Shown: piece by piece, positions 23,822 to 32,968 of the stretch
Position numbering within the stretch: the first letter of the stretch is position 1
Layout: each line of letters begins with the position of its first letter
Source: Kibdelosporangium sp040675465
GTDB lineage: Bacteria; Actinomycetota; Actinomycetes; Mycobacteriales; Pseudonocardiaceae
Reading direction: 5' to 3'
Assembly: GCF_040675465.1 (NCBI RefSeq)
Contig: NZ_JBFAPA010000012.1
Coordinates: forward strand, 186,001-250,000
Length of the DNA stretch: 64,000 nt
Position numbers and translations under genes: made by a program
Notes under the pieces: model-generated
The model's input: the letters and a program-made list of their open reading frames with translations, nothing else
Told to the model about the DNA's origin: nothing
Databases searched by the model: none

Positions 23822-24876
23822 CCACGGCACAATTCGGGCTGGACACCTTCGGCGACGTCACCGAGGACGCCAACGGCAAGCCGGTGTCGCACGCCGAGGC
23901 CATCCGCAACGTCGTCGAGCAGGCCGTGCTGGCCGAACAGGTGGGCGTGCAGTTCTTCGGGATCGGCGAACACCACACGGACGACATGCCCATGCCCGCC
24001 GCGGACATCGTGCTGGCGACGATCGCGGGCCGCACCGAGGACATCCGGCTCGGCTCGGCGGTCACCGTGCTCAGCTCGGACGACCCTGTCCGTGTCTACC
24101 AACGGTTTGCCACGCTCAACGCCGTCTCCAATGGACGCGCCGAGGTCACCCTCGGCCGCGGTTCGAGCATCGAGTCGTTCCCGCTCTTCGGTTACGACCT
24201 CGCCGACTACGAGGAGCTGTTCGAGGAGAAGACGAACCTGTTCGCCGAGCTGATGAAGGGCGAGCCGGTCACCTGGCACGGCAAGACCCGCCCAGCGCTG
24301 GACAACCAGGATGTCGTGCCGCACACCGGCGACTTCCCGGTCTGGGTCGGCGTCGGCGGCAGCCCTCAGTCAGTCGTGCGGGCCGCGCACTACGGGTTCT
24401 CGCTCATGCTCGCGATCATCGGCGGGCACCCCAAGCGGTTCGCGCCCTACTCGCAGCTGTTCCAGCAGGCGCTCAAGCAGTTCGGCCGCGACCCGTTGCC
24501 GGTCGGCGTGCACTCCCCCGGTCACGTCGCCGCCACGGACGAGCAGGCGCAGCGCGAGTTCTGGCCGTACTACCGGGATGTGATCACCCGGGTCGGCAGG
24601 ACGCGCGGATTCGCCACGCCCACCGAGGCTTCGTACGCGCACGAGGTCGGACCCCATGGGGCGCTTTACGTCGGCTCCCCGGAGACGGTCGCGCAGAAGA
24701 TCGCGGCCAACCTGCGGGTGTTGCAGGCCACCAGGTTCGACCTGAAGTACGGCATCGGCGGCCTGCCGCACGAGTCGCTGATGACCACGATCGAGCTGTA
24801 CGGGAACGCGGTCATCCCCCGCGTGCGTGAGCTGCTGGCGACGCCGGCCGCCGGCATGCTGCCTGCGAGCAAGTAA
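23818..24876 (+). CDS. LLM-class flavin/F420-dependent oxidoreductase
   Basis: A 352-residue luciferase-like monooxygenase (bacterial luciferase TIM-barrel). Conserved parts include GIGEHH near residue 50 and LGSAVTVLSSDDPVRVYQRFATL at about 82-104. Members oxidise or reduce organic substrates with FMN or F420. It starts at a GTG overlapping the stop of the F420-reductase-like gene, so the two are translationally coupled. No substrate is evident; a resistance or catabolic role under MarR control is plausible. Confidence 0.85.
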   Translation: MTTAQFGLDTFGDVTEDANGKPVSHAEAIRNVVEQAVLAEQVGVQFFGIGEHHTDDMPMPAADIVLATIAGRTEDIRLGSAVTVLSSDDPVRVYQRFATLNAVSNGRAEVTLGRGSSIESFPLFGYDLADYEELFEEKTNLFAELMKGEPVTWHGKTRPALDNQDVVPHTGDFPVWVGVGGSPQSVVRAAHYGFSLMLAIIGGHPKRFAPYSQLFQQALKQFGRDPLPVGVHSPGHVAATDEQAQREFWPYYRDVITRVGRTRGFATPTEASYAHEVGPHGALYVGSPETVAQKIAANLRVLQATRFDLKYGIGGLPHESLMTTIELYGNAVIPRVRELLATPAAGMLPASK

Positions 24877-24880
24877 ACGC

Positions 24881-25036
24881 CTACCGACTGGTGCAGGCCG
24901 CGACGGTGGGCGCGGCGGGTGCCTTGGCGGTGGCGGTGGCACCCCCGGCGAGGTAGGCGAAGAAGCAGAGCGCCGCGATGATCCCGAGCAGCCGGAGCGG
25001 ACGGATCTCGCGGGTGCTGGTCACCTTCATTTCCAT
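24881..25036 (-). CDS. Small single-pass membrane or secreted peptide
   Basis: A 51-residue protein. A basic start (MEMKVTSTREIRPLRLLG) leads into a hydrophobic helix (about 16-36: LLGIIAALCFFAYLAGG) and a short Ala/Thr/Pro tail ending in Cys-Thr-Ser-Arg. The ribosome-binding site GGAGGAGGGG is unusually strong, 9 bases ahead of the ATG at 25036, which is the main evidence that it is real. It lies 4 bases from the stop of the convergent luciferase-like gene. I know no family for it. Confidence 0.6.
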   Translation of the reverse strand: MEMKVTSTREIRPLRLLGIIAALCFFAYLAGGATATAKAPAAPTVAACTSR

Positions 25037-25182
25037 TTTCGGTGCCCCTCCTCCGGGGTGGCGGTGCCGGCCTCGCTCACGGCCGGTACATGAGTTGTAC
25101 ACACCCCGCCACTGGTAGTCCGACCAGAACAACCCGCGACATGCGGGTACGGTGAGATGGGACGACAGACCCGGGGGTGACC

Positions 25183-26499
25183 ATGGCGGAGTTCGGTTCC
25201 GTGCTGGACCAGGTCGGCGGCACGCCGTTGATCCGGCTCAACCGGATGGCGCCGGCCTCCGGCGCGCAGGTCTGGCTCAAGGCCGAGTTCCTCAACCCTG
25301 GCGGCAGCGTCAAGGACCGCGCGGCGCTGTCGATGGTGCTGGCCGCGGAGGAATCGGGCGTTCTACAGCCGGGTGGCACGATCATCGAGTCCACATCGGG
25401 CAATACCGGCATCGGTCTGGCGATCGTGGCCGCCCAGCGCGGGTACCGGCTCATCGTGGTGCTGCCGGACAAGAGCAGCAAGGAAAAGATCGACACCCTC
25501 AAGGCCTACGGCGCCGAGGTGGTCATCACCCCGGGCATGCGGCCACTCGGACATCCCGAGCACATCCGGGAGGTCGCCGCGCGGATCGCCGCGGAGACCG
25601 GCGCCTGGTGGGCCGACCAGTACAACAACCCGGCCAACCCGGACGCGCACCGCGCCACCACCGGCCCGGAGATCTGGGCCCAGACCGAGGGCCGGATCAC
25701 GCATTTCGTCTGCGGCATCGGCACGGGCGGGACGATCACCGGGACGGGTGAGTTCCTCAAACAGATCAGCGACGGCCGAGTCCAGGTCATCGGCGCCGAC
25801 CCCGAACATTCCACCTACTCGGGCGGCGACGGCAGCCCGTACCTGGTCGAGAGCATCGGCCACTACCGGCATCCGGACACTGTGGACGACGTGTGGCCGG
25901 AGTCCTACAACGCCGAGGTGGCCGACCGGATCGAGCGGATCGGCGACCGCGAGTCGATCCTGACCGCGCGTCGCCTCGCGCGCGAAGAAGGCCTGCTCCT
26001 CGGCGGTTCGGCCGGAACCGCGGTCGCCGCGGCGTTGCGAGTGGCGCAGCGGCCCGATGACGTCGTGGTCGTGATCATCCCCGACTCCGGCAAGGCCTAC
26101 CTGTCCAAGTACTACGACGACGAATGGCTTGCGCGGCTTGGTTTCCTGGAGGGTACCGAGACGCTCAGCCCGTCTCCCGTACCGTGGTTGCCGGCCACCG
26201 CGACCGTCGGCGACGCGCTCGCCCGGACCGAACCTGATGACCTGTGGCCGGTGTGCGCGGTCCGCGCCGCCGGGCCGCCATCGGTCGCGGAAGTCGTTGG
26301 CACGCTGGACATCGCCGCCCTCCGCGACAGCGATGCCGACCCAGCGGCCCTCGTCACCGACCACACCACCGAACCGCTGCCCGCCGTGGGCATCGGCGAG
26401 AGCACCGAGACCGTGCTGTCGCGTTTGGACGGCCGGGACGCGGCCTGGGTGCTTGTGGACGGCCGGGTGCACGGCGTGATCCACAAGCACCAGCTCTAA
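25183..26499 (+). CDS. Cystathionine beta-synthase / cysteine synthase-like enzyme
   Basis: A 438-residue PLP enzyme of fold type II. The Schiff-base lysine is in GGSVKDR near residue 42, the substrate/PLP loop is ESTSGNTG, and the phosphate cup is GTGGTITGTG. The length fits cystathionine beta-synthase: a catalytic core (1-320) plus a C-terminal CBS-pair-like region (about 335-438), here rather divergent. It condenses serine or O-acetylserine with homocysteine or sulphide in transsulfuration. I chose the ATG at 25183; a GTG two codons upstream is an equal alternative. The gene stands alone, overlapping the convergent hydrolase gene by 4 bases. Confidence 0.85.
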   Translation: MAEFGSVLDQVGGTPLIRLNRMAPASGAQVWLKAEFLNPGGSVKDRAALSMVLAAEESGVLQPGGTIIESTSGNTGIGLAIVAAQRGYRLIVVLPDKSSKEKIDTLKAYGAEVVITPGMRPLGHPEHIREVAARIAAETGAWWADQYNNPANPDAHRATTGPEIWAQTEGRITHFVCGIGTGGTITGTGEFLKQISDGRVQVIGADPEHSTYSGGDGSPYLVESIGHYRHPDTVDDVWPESYNAEVADRIERIGDRESILTARRLAREEGLLLGGSAGTAVAAALRVAQRPDDVVVVIIPDSGKAYLSKYYDDEWLARLGFLEGTETLSPSPVPWLPATATVGDALARTEPDDLWPVCAVRAAGPPSVAEVVGTLDIAALRDSDADPAALVTDHTTEPLPAVGIGESTETVLSRLDGRDAAWVLVDGRVHGVIHKHQL

Positions 26500-27755
26500 C
26501 CCAAAGCACAAGTGGCGGCGTCGGTGGCGGCCGGACGGGGAATGGTCGCCGACGCCGGTGGCTGCCTGCCGTTGAGCCAGCCCGCCAACGCGGTGAACGC
26601 CGCCCGGAAGCAGGGACCCATGGGCCGCAACAGGTCCGGGTAGGCGTCGTACAGGCCGTCGACGTGGTTGCCGCCCTCGATCCGGTAGTAACGCTGAAGA
26701 TGCGCCCGGCCCTGGGCGGCGATCATGCGTTGGTACACGTCGGAGTCCTGGCTGATCGGCAGCAACGAGTCCAGCGTGCCGTGCAGGGTGATCATCGGTT
26801 TGCCGATCCGGCCGGTCAGCTCGATGCGGGCGACGACCTGGTGGACCGGTCGGGACGCGTAGTCGTAGTCGGCGTCGTCACCGATGTAACCGGGATCGAC
26901 CTCCTGGCGGTAGATCCGTTGCGTCAGGTCCCAGTAGACCTGCTTGTGGTACGGCCACAGGAACTCCGACCCCGGCGCGAATCCGGCGTCAAGAACCTGC
27001 TGCGGCTTGCCATCGCGGAAGCCTCGGATCGCGGGCGGCAGGAACGTCAACAGGTTCGGCCCTTCGGCGCGCCACAACGTGCCTTCCCAGTCGACGCCAC
27101 CGTCGTACAGCCAGGCGCGGTTCTCCAGCTGCCACCGCACGAGGTAGCCGCCGTTCGACAGTCCCGCGGCGATGGTCCGCTTCGGGAAGCGTCCATAGTG
27201 GAACGTCACGGCCAGCTTCGCGGCGATCGTGAGCTGCGTGACCCGGTCGTTCCACTCGACGAGCGCATCACCCGGGCGCTTGCCGTCGGTGAAGAAGTCC
27301 GCGCCGGTGTTGCCTTTGTCGGTGGCCGCGAAGGCGTATCCGGCGGCCAGAATCTGGTCGCCGATGGCCCGGTCGTTCGCGTACTGGCGCCGGACTCCTG
27401 GTGAGCCGGACACCACGAGCCCGCCGTTCCAGCGTGCGGGCAGGCGCAGGACGAACTGGGAGTCGTGGTTCCAGCCGTGGTTGGTGTTGGTGGTGGAAGT
27501 GTCCGGGAAGTAGCCGTCCACCTGAACCCCGGGAACCCCGCTCGGCGCGGGCAGTCCGGCCGACGTCAGACCCGCCCAGTCCGCTTGCACGGTGTGGCCC
27601 GTCTTCAGTGTGCCGGTCGTGGTCAGGTCGTCCAAACAGGACTGTTCGGTGTGCGCGGCCCCGGGTACGAACACGGGCGCGCAGGTATCCGCGTGGGCCA
27701 CCGGTGTGGCCGAGGTGGCAAGGAGAACTCCGGCGATAACCAAGGAAAGCCGCAT
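26496..27755 (-). CDS. Secreted 3-hydroxybutyrate-oligomer-hydrolase-like esterase
   Basis: A 419-residue exported alpha/beta hydrolase. Residues 1-22 are a signal peptide (LVIAGVLLATSATPVAHA). The nucleophile motif is GLSNGG, with an HGTLDSLLPI strand for the catalytic acid and GGNHVDGLYD near the histidine. It resembles hydrolases annotated as 3-hydroxybutyrate oligomer hydrolase or tannase-like. It is divergent from an extracellular PHB depolymerase with a 146-base shared promoter gap, which favours the former: the depolymerase makes oligomers and this enzyme finishes them. The exact activity is unproven. Confidence 0.65.
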   Translation of the reverse strand: MRLSLVIAGVLLATSATPVAHADTCAPVFVPGAAHTEQSCLDDLTTTGTLKTGHTVQADWAGLTSAGLPAPSGVPGVQVDGYFPDTSTTNTNHGWNHDSQFVLRLPARWNGGLVVSGSPGVRRQYANDRAIGDQILAAGYAFAATDKGNTGADFFTDGKRPGDALVEWNDRVTQLTIAAKLAVTFHYGRFPKRTIAAGLSNGGYLVRWQLENRAWLYDGGVDWEGTLWRAEGPNLLTFLPPAIRGFRDGKPQQVLDAGFAPGSEFLWPYHKQVYWDLTQRIYRQEVDPGYIGDDADYDYASRPVHQVVARIELTGRIGKPMITLHGTLDSLLPISQDSDVYQRMIAAQGRAHLQRYYRIEGGNHVDGLYDAYPDLLRPMGPCFRAAFTALAGWLNGRQPPASATIPRPAATDAATCALG

Positions 27756-27851
27756 TGGCCGGACGGTAGGTGGCCACATCGCCGAGCGATATGCGGTCTG
27801 CCCACACAAAACGCCTGCGGACTGTAGTGGTTGGCACCGTGGGATCGTCCG

Positions 27852-27887
27852 GTGACCGTTCGTACCCTCAGAGTGACGACGGTCACA
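27852..27887. promoter_or_regulatory. CRP-like box and inverted repeat ahead of PHB depolymerase
   Basis: AGTGACGACGGTCACA at 27872-27887 fits TGTGA-N6-TCACA at nine of ten positions. GTGACCGT at 27852-27859 forms an inverted repeat with ACGGTCAC at 27879-27886, spanning 19 bases. The site abuts the AAGGAGG ribosome-binding site (27887-27893), so binding would block this gene, or act on the divergent one. Confidence 0.45.
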
Positions 27888-27901
27888 AGGAGGTGGTCGG
27901 G

Positions 27902-28765
27902 ATGCGGAGAATCCTCATCGTCCTGGCGGCGCTGCTCGCCCTGGCTCCCCCAGCGTCCGCTGCGGGAACATTGCGGCAGGTCACCGGGTTCGGCAGCAAC
28001 CCGGGGGCACTGCAGATGTTCGAGTACACCCCGGCCGGCCTGCCCGCTGGGCGCCCGGTCGTTGTCGCCCTGCATGGCTGCACCGAGGACGCGACCTACG
28101 GCCAGAACGCGGGCTGGACGGAACTGGCCGACCGCTGGAAGTTCACGGTCGTGCTGCCCCAGCAGGTGATGGCGAACAACATCAGCAAGTGCTTCAACTG
28201 GTTCCAGGCCAACGACATCTCGCGCGGCTCCGGTGAGGCCGAGTCGATCGCGCAGATGGCCCGGCGCGGGATCGCCGACGCCGCCGGCAGCCGCGCCTAC
28301 GTCACCGGGCTTTCCGCCGGTGGCGCAATGACTTCGGTGATGCTGGCGGCGTACCCGGATCTGTTCGCCGGTGGCGCGGTCGTCGCCGGCCTGCCCTATG
28401 GTTGCGCCACTTCGATTGTCGACGCCTACACCTGCATGAACCCTGGCAAGGACCTGACTCCCAAGCAATGGGGCGACAAGGTCCGAGCCGCCAGCTCATC
28501 CACTGGGCCCCGTCCGGGTGTGAGCATCTGGCAGGGCAGCGCCGACTTCACGGTCAACCCGTCGAACCTGCGTGAGCTCAAGGAACAGTGGACCGACGTG
28601 GGCGCAACCGTTGAGACGCACCTGATCATCGGGATGGGCCACGGCCAGCCGGTCTCACCCGGCACCACCGACGGGCACTGCGGGCACGCTGCCGCGTACA
28701 TCTTGGACGTGGGCGTATGCGCGGCATGGCAGATCGGCCAGTTCTGGGGTATCGCTACCCCTTGA
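27902..28765 (+). CDS. Extracellular PHB depolymerase family esterase
   Basis: A 287-residue secreted esterase of the PHB-depolymerase catalytic family. Signal peptide 1-20; oxyanion motif ALHGCTED at 57-63; nucleophile Ser138 in GLSAGG; the catalytic His is probably in GMGHGQP near residue 245. Only the catalytic domain is present: the fibronectin linker and polymer-binding domain of classic depolymerases are absent, so soluble oligomers or amorphous polymer are the likely substrates. AAGGAGG lies 8 bases ahead of the ATG at 27902, which rules out the longer upstream frame. It overlaps the end of the convergent ABC permease by 11 bases. Confidence 0.8.
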   Translation: MRRILIVLAALLALAPPASAAGTLRQVTGFGSNPGALQMFEYTPAGLPAGRPVVVALHGCTEDATYGQNAGWTELADRWKFTVVLPQQVMANNISKCFNWFQANDISRGSGEAESIAQMARRGIADAAGSRAYVTGLSAGGAMTSVMLAAYPDLFAGGAVVAGLPYGCATSIVDAYTCMNPGKDLTPKQWGDKVRAASSSTGPRPGVSIWQGSADFTVNPSNLRELKEQWTDVGATVETHLIIGMGHGQPVSPGTTDGHCGHAAAYILDVGVCAAWQIGQFWGIATP

Positions 28766-29579
28766 CCGATCCGGTCAGGCCGCCGATCAGCCGCCGCTCG
28801 GCCAGCACGAAGAACCCCAGCGCGGGCAGCATCGACAACGCGGTGAACGCGAGGATCCGGGAAGTGTCGTAGGTGTACTGGGACTGGAAGGACGCGACAC
28901 CGAGCGGCAGCGTGAAGTTGCTGGAGTCGTTGAACACCAGGAACGGCAGCAGGTAGGCGTTCCAGCTCGTCACGAAGGCCAGCACGGCCACCGTGGTCAG
29001 GGCTGGAACGCTCAACGGCAGCAGGATCCGCCAGAAGAACCCGAGGCGGCTGGTGCCGTCCAGCACGGCGGCCTCCTCGATCTCGGCCGGGATCGCGCGC
29101 ATGAACGGCCGCAGGATCACGATGGTCACCGGCAGGGAGTACGCCGCCTCGGGAACGGCCAGGGCAAGCGGGCTTTCGAGCATGTGCAGCTGCCGCATCC
29201 ACAGGTACAGCGGCAGGCTCGCCACACCGATGGGGAACAGCAGGCCGATGGTGAACAGTGTGTACATCGCCTCCCGCCCCTTGAACGAGTACCGGGACAA
29301 GGCGAACGCGGTCATGGAACCCAAGGCCACCGCGAGAACCGTTGCCACCACGGCGACCAAACCGCTGTTGAGCAGGAACCGCCAGAAGGCGCCGGAGGTG
29401 ACAATGAACTCGTAGTTGTCCCAGACCCACGGATCCGGCAGCCCGGCAGGAGCCGAGTTGATCTGCGCGGTGGTGCGGAACCCGCCGAGGATGACGAACA
29501 GCATCGGCACCACGGTCACGCCGATGACCAGAACCGCCGCCAGATAAGCGAAGCCGTCGCGGGTCCGCACGCCGGTCAC
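28755..29579 (-). CDS. Sugar ABC transporter permease (MalG type)
   Basis: A 274-residue inner-membrane permease of the carbohydrate uptake (CUT1) family, with about six membrane helices and the EAA loop EEAAVLDGTSRLGFFWRILL that docks the ATPase. It starts at a GTG overlapping the previous permease's stop (GTGA). It is the third gene of the binding-protein/permease/permease operon. No ATPase gene is present, as is usual where a shared MsiK-type ATPase is encoded elsewhere. Confidence 0.9.
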   Translation of the reverse strand: MTGVRTRDGFAYLAAVLVIGVTVVPMLFVILGGFRTTAQINSAPAGLPDPWVWDNYEFIVTSGAFWRFLLNSGLVAVVATVLAVALGSMTAFALSRYSFKGREAMYTLFTIGLLFPIGVASLPLYLWMRQLHMLESPLALAVPEAAYSLPVTIVILRPFMRAIPAEIEEAAVLDGTSRLGFFWRILLPLSVPALTTVAVLAFVTSWNAYLLPFLVFNDSSNFTLPLGVASFQSQYTYDTSRILAFTALSMLPALGFFVLAERRLIGGLTGSVKG

Positions 29580-30547
29580 CCGGCCAGCCGGGTCAGCGCG
29601 CCCTCGGTGTCCCGGCGCAGCGCGAACCGCTGGTACAGCAGGGCGAACACGAAACAGATCACGAACAGGATCACCGCGACCGCGCTGCCATACCCGAACT
29701 GGTACCGCTTGAACCCGTGGTCGATCAGGTAGGTCGCCATGGTCGTCGACGCGTTCGCGGGCCCGCCCAGAGTCATGATCCACACCAGGTCGAACAGCTG
29801 CAGCGAGCCGATCACCGACAGGAAGATCCAGATCCGGATCGTCGGCCCCAGCAACGGGATCACCACATGCCGCGTGGTCTGCCAGGAGGAAGCCCCGTCC
29901 AGCGCCGCCGCCTCCCGCAACTCCGTGGGGATGTTCTGCAGGGCGGCCAGCAGCAGGATGATCCCGAACCCGATGTACTTCCAGGTGATCACGACGAACA
30001 ACGTGTACAGCACGAGCGAGGGGTCAGCCAGCCATTGGTGCACCAGCCCGAACGGCCGGAGCAGCGCGTCGACGAACCCGTTGGGCTGCAACAACTGCAA
30101 CCAGATCACCGCGGTCGTGGCCTCGGAAAGGACGTAGGGCGCGAACACCACGAGCCGCAGGAACGCCCGGCCGCGCAGCTTGCGGTTGAGCAGCAGGGCG
30201 AGACCGATGCTGATCGGCAGCTGCACGAGGATGGACAGCACCACGATGATCAGGTTGTGCAGGACGCCCTGCTGGAAAACGGGTCCGGTGATGACGAGCC
30301 AGTAGTTGTCCAGCGCGACGAACCGGTCCAGCGCCGCGAACCCGTTCCAGTCGTACAGGCTGTAGTAGGCCGCGACGCCGATGGGCACCAGGACGAACCC
30401 GACGAACAGCACCAAGGCGGGCCCGAGCAACACGATCAGCTCGAGCCGCTTGGTGGTGAAGCGGTGGGCCGGCCGCCCCTGCGCCGCGGCCGGCCCGACG
30501 GTCACCAGCGCGGGCTTGTCCCGCAGCGTGGTGGCCTCCCGCATCAC
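29576..30547 (-). CDS. Sugar ABC transporter permease (MalF type)
   Basis: A 323-residue CUT1 permease with a cytoplasmic N-tail of about 35 residues, about six membrane helices and the EAA motif REAAALDGASSWQTTRHVVI. It overlaps the binding-protein gene upstream and the second permease downstream by 4 bases each, so the three are translated as a coupled unit. The start may be the GTG at 30547 or the ATG at 30544. Confidence 0.9.
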   Translation of the reverse strand: MMREATTLRDKPALVTVGPAAAQGRPAHRFTTKRLELIVLLGPALVLFVGFVLVPIGVAAYYSLYDWNGFAALDRFVALDNYWLVITGPVFQQGVLHNLIIVVLSILVQLPISIGLALLLNRKLRGRAFLRLVVFAPYVLSEATTAVIWLQLLQPNGFVDALLRPFGLVHQWLADPSLVLYTLFVVITWKYIGFGIILLLAALQNIPTELREAAALDGASSWQTTRHVVIPLLGPTIRIWIFLSVIGSLQLFDLVWIMTLGGPANASTTMATYLIDHGFKRYQFGYGSAVAVILFVICFVFALLYQRFALRRDTEGALTRLAG

Positions 30548-31830
30548 CGGCCCCCCGTGGAGGCATCCGTGACAGCCTGGACGATCGACTGCGGGGTGCC
30601 TTTGCCGGCGAAGAAGTTCGCGATGGCGTCGTTGAGCGCCTGCCCGACCGCGGTGGGGAACGCGATGTCGAAGTAGGTCTGGATGTAGGGCGCCTTCTGC
30701 GCCTTCTCCAAAGTGGACTTGGTGGCCGAGTCGGTCACCGCGGCGGCGGCGTCCGGGTTCACCGGCAGGCCGACGCCCGCGGCGGCGAGCTTCTTCTGCA
30801 CGTCGGCGCCGGTGATGTACTTCAGGAAGTCCGCGCAGGCCGGCGGGGCCTTGGTGGTGCAGGAGAACCCGTCACCGCCGCCGAGCAGCACGGCGGGGTC
30901 GCCCTTGCCTCCGCTGACGGCCGGGAACGGGAACCAGCCGAGCTTCGACGAGAGGTCCTTGTCCGAGGTCAGTGCGGCCATTGTGGACGGTTCCCAGTCG
31001 CCCTGCAGCTCCATCGCGGCCTGGCCGTTGGCGAGCATGCCCGCCGAGCTGCCCGCACCCTGCTGCGCCGGGGTGCCGAGGAAGGCGTCCTGGAACGGGT
31101 TGGTGCCCAGGAACGCCTTGACGTCCTCGCCCGCCTTGGTCCAGCAGCCGTCGTCCAGCTTCATCGTCTTGGACGCGCTCTTCAGCGTGTCGGTCGAGCA
31201 GCCCCGGACCGCGAAGTAGGCCCAGTAGAAGGCGTCCGGCCACTTGTCCTTGCCGCCGATGGCGATCGGCGTGACCTTGGCCGCCTTCAGCTTGGTGACC
31301 GCGTCGGCCAGTTCGGCCATTGTGGACGGTGGCGCCGTGATCCCGGCGTTGGTGAAGATGTCCTTGCGGTACCAGAAACCGACCGCGTGCAGGACGTACG
31401 GGACGCCGTACTGCTTGCCGTCGATCTGCCAGCCGTCCTTGGCCTTGCCCAGCTGACCGATCCAGCCGCTGGTGTCCGCGGTGATGTCCTTGACCTTGCC
31501 GGAGGTGATCTGGCTGGCCAGCTGGCCGCCGCCCCACTGCTGGTAGAGGTCGGGCGGGTTGTCCGACTGCAGCGCCAGCGGCACCTTGGTCTGGAACTGC
31601 TCGTTCTGGATCGGCTCGACCTGGAACGACACGTTCGGATGGGCGGCGTGGTAGTCGTCGGCCACCTGCTGCCACAGGCTCTTCAGCGGCTCGCTGGATC
31701 CGTTGTGCCACCAGGTCAGCGTGACCGGACCAGTTTGGCTGGGTGCCGCATCACCACCCCCGCTGCTGCTGCACGCGGCGACGAGCGCGACGGCGGACAT
31801 GATGGAGAACGCTGTTCGGATGCTGCGCAT
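30544..31830 (-). CDS. Extracellular sugar-binding lipoprotein
   Basis: A 428-residue lipoprotein that captures sugars outside the membrane for the two permeases. The lipobox is LVAACSS with Cys20, and the mature part has the CUT1 binding-protein fold (TLTWWHNGSSEPLKSLW, then QLASQITSGKVKDIT). The frame opens further upstream, but the ATG at 31830 begins the signal sequence. It is first in its operon and divergent from the LacI repressor, with the operator between. The neighbouring GH3 enzyme suggests a beta-linked glucoside or xyloside. Confidence 0.9.
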   Translation of the reverse strand: MRSIRTAFSIMSAVALVAACSSSGGGDAAPSQTGPVTLTWWHNGSSEPLKSLWQQVADDYHAAHPNVSFQVEPIQNEQFQTKVPLALQSDNPPDLYQQWGGGQLASQITSGKVKDITADTSGWIGQLGKAKDGWQIDGKQYGVPYVLHAVGFWYRKDIFTNAGITAPPSTMAELADAVTKLKAAKVTPIAIGGKDKWPDAFYWAYFAVRGCSTDTLKSASKTMKLDDGCWTKAGEDVKAFLGTNPFQDAFLGTPAQQGAGSSAGMLANGQAAMELQGDWEPSTMAALTSDKDLSSKLGWFPFPAVSGGKGDPAVLLGGGDGFSCTTKAPPACADFLKYITGADVQKKLAAAGVGLPVNPDAAAAVTDSATKSTLEKAQKAPYIQTYFDIAFPTAVGQALNDAIANFFAGKGTPQSIVQAVTDASTGGR

Positions 31831-31922
31831 TGGTCCACTCCTGGCGGCGACGACAGACGGACCGGGCGTGCTGCGGCCCAGGTTGGCCAAGAGTGTGGCG
31901 CCGCAGAAACTGGTCTGTCAAT

Positions 31923-31936
31923 CGTTGTCGATAACG
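31923..31936. promoter_or_regulatory. LacI-type operator
   Basis: CGTTGTCGATAACG differs by one base from the perfect palindrome CGTTATCGATAACG, and has the central CG of LacI-family sites. It lies 7 bases ahead of the LacI start and within the 112-base gap to the transporter operon, so the repressor probably controls both itself and sugar import. Confidence 0.65.
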
Positions 31937-31942
31937 TTTTAC

Positions 31943-32968
31943 ATGGCTATCGTTGCCAGCGTGCAGCCGAGTTCTCGCGTGACCATCCGGGACGTCGCCG
32001 CCCGCGCCGGCGTCTCGGTCGCGACTGTCTCCAAAGTCATCAACCACCGTTATGGCGTGGCCGCGGAGACCAACGCGCGCGTGCTGGCCGTGATCGAGGA
32101 GCTGGGCTACGAGGCGAGCCTGGTCGCGCAGAGCCTGCGCAACCACCGGACTAACGTGATCGGCATCCTGGTCGCCGACATCGAGCCGTTCAGCACCGAG
32201 CTGCTCAAGGGCGCCGCCGACGCGATCCGGGAGACCGGCTACGAGCTGGTCGTCTACTCGGCGGGCGGCCGGACCGGCGACAACACCGGATGGGAACGCC
32301 GTTATCTGTCCCGGTTGAGCGGCACCCTGATCGACGGGGCCGTTCTGGTCACGCCGACCGTCGTCGACGTCCAGTACGAGGCGCCGATCGTCGCGGTCGA
32401 CCCGCACACGGGCCCTTCGAGCCTGCTGACCGTCGACTCGGACAACCTGCACGGCGGCCGGCTCGCGACCGAGCACCTGCTTTCGCTGGGCCACAGGCGG
32501 ATCGCCATGCTCACCGGCCGCGCCGACCTGCAGTCCGCGCAACTGCGCGAACGCGGCTACCGGCAGGCGCTGTCCGATGCCGGGGTCCCGGTGGACGAGA
32601 AGCTGGTCCGGATCGGCGACTACGACCCGGAGATCGCCACCGCCGCCGCGCGAGACCTGCTGTCCACTGAGGACCGGCCGACCGCGGTCTTCGGTGCCAA
32701 CGACCTGTCCGCGATCGCGACCATCGAGGTGGCCCGCGAGCTCGGCCTGCGAGTCCCGGAGGATCTTTCGGTGGTGGGCTTCGACAACGTGCCCGAGTCC
32801 GCGTTCTGCACTCCCCCGCTGACCACAGTGGACCAGCCGATCCGCCGGATGGGCAAACGCGCGGTGGAGGACCTGATCAAGCTCATCCGCGGCGAGCAGC
32901 CGGACACGATGCACGTCACCCTGGAGACCAAACTCGTGGTGCGCCAGTCCGCCAGGGCGCTGTCATGA
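31943..32968 (+). CDS. LacI-family transcriptional repressor
   Basis: A 341-residue repressor. Its helix-turn-helix is VTIRDVAARAGVSVATVSKV at about residues 13-32, followed by the hinge helix (TNARVLAVIEELGY) and a sugar-binding effector domain ending in GFDNVPES and TTVDQPIRRMGKRAV. It is first in an operon with the GH3 glycosidase (ATGA overlap) and divergent from the sugar importer. Sugar binding should release the operator at 31923-31936 and allow uptake and hydrolysis together. Confidence 0.9.
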   Translation: MAIVASVQPSSRVTIRDVAARAGVSVATVSKVINHRYGVAAETNARVLAVIEELGYEASLVAQSLRNHRTNVIGILVADIEPFSTELLKGAADAIRETGYELVVYSAGGRTGDNTGWERRYLSRLSGTLIDGAVLVTPTVVDVQYEAPIVAVDPHTGPSSLLTVDSDNLHGGRLATEHLLSLGHRRIAMLTGRADLQSAQLRERGYRQALSDAGVPVDEKLVRIGDYDPEIATAAARDLLSTEDRPTAVFGANDLSAIATIEVARELGLRVPEDLSVVGFDNVPESAFCTPPLTTVDQPIRRMGKRAVEDLIKLIRGEQPDTMHVTLETKLVVRQSARALS

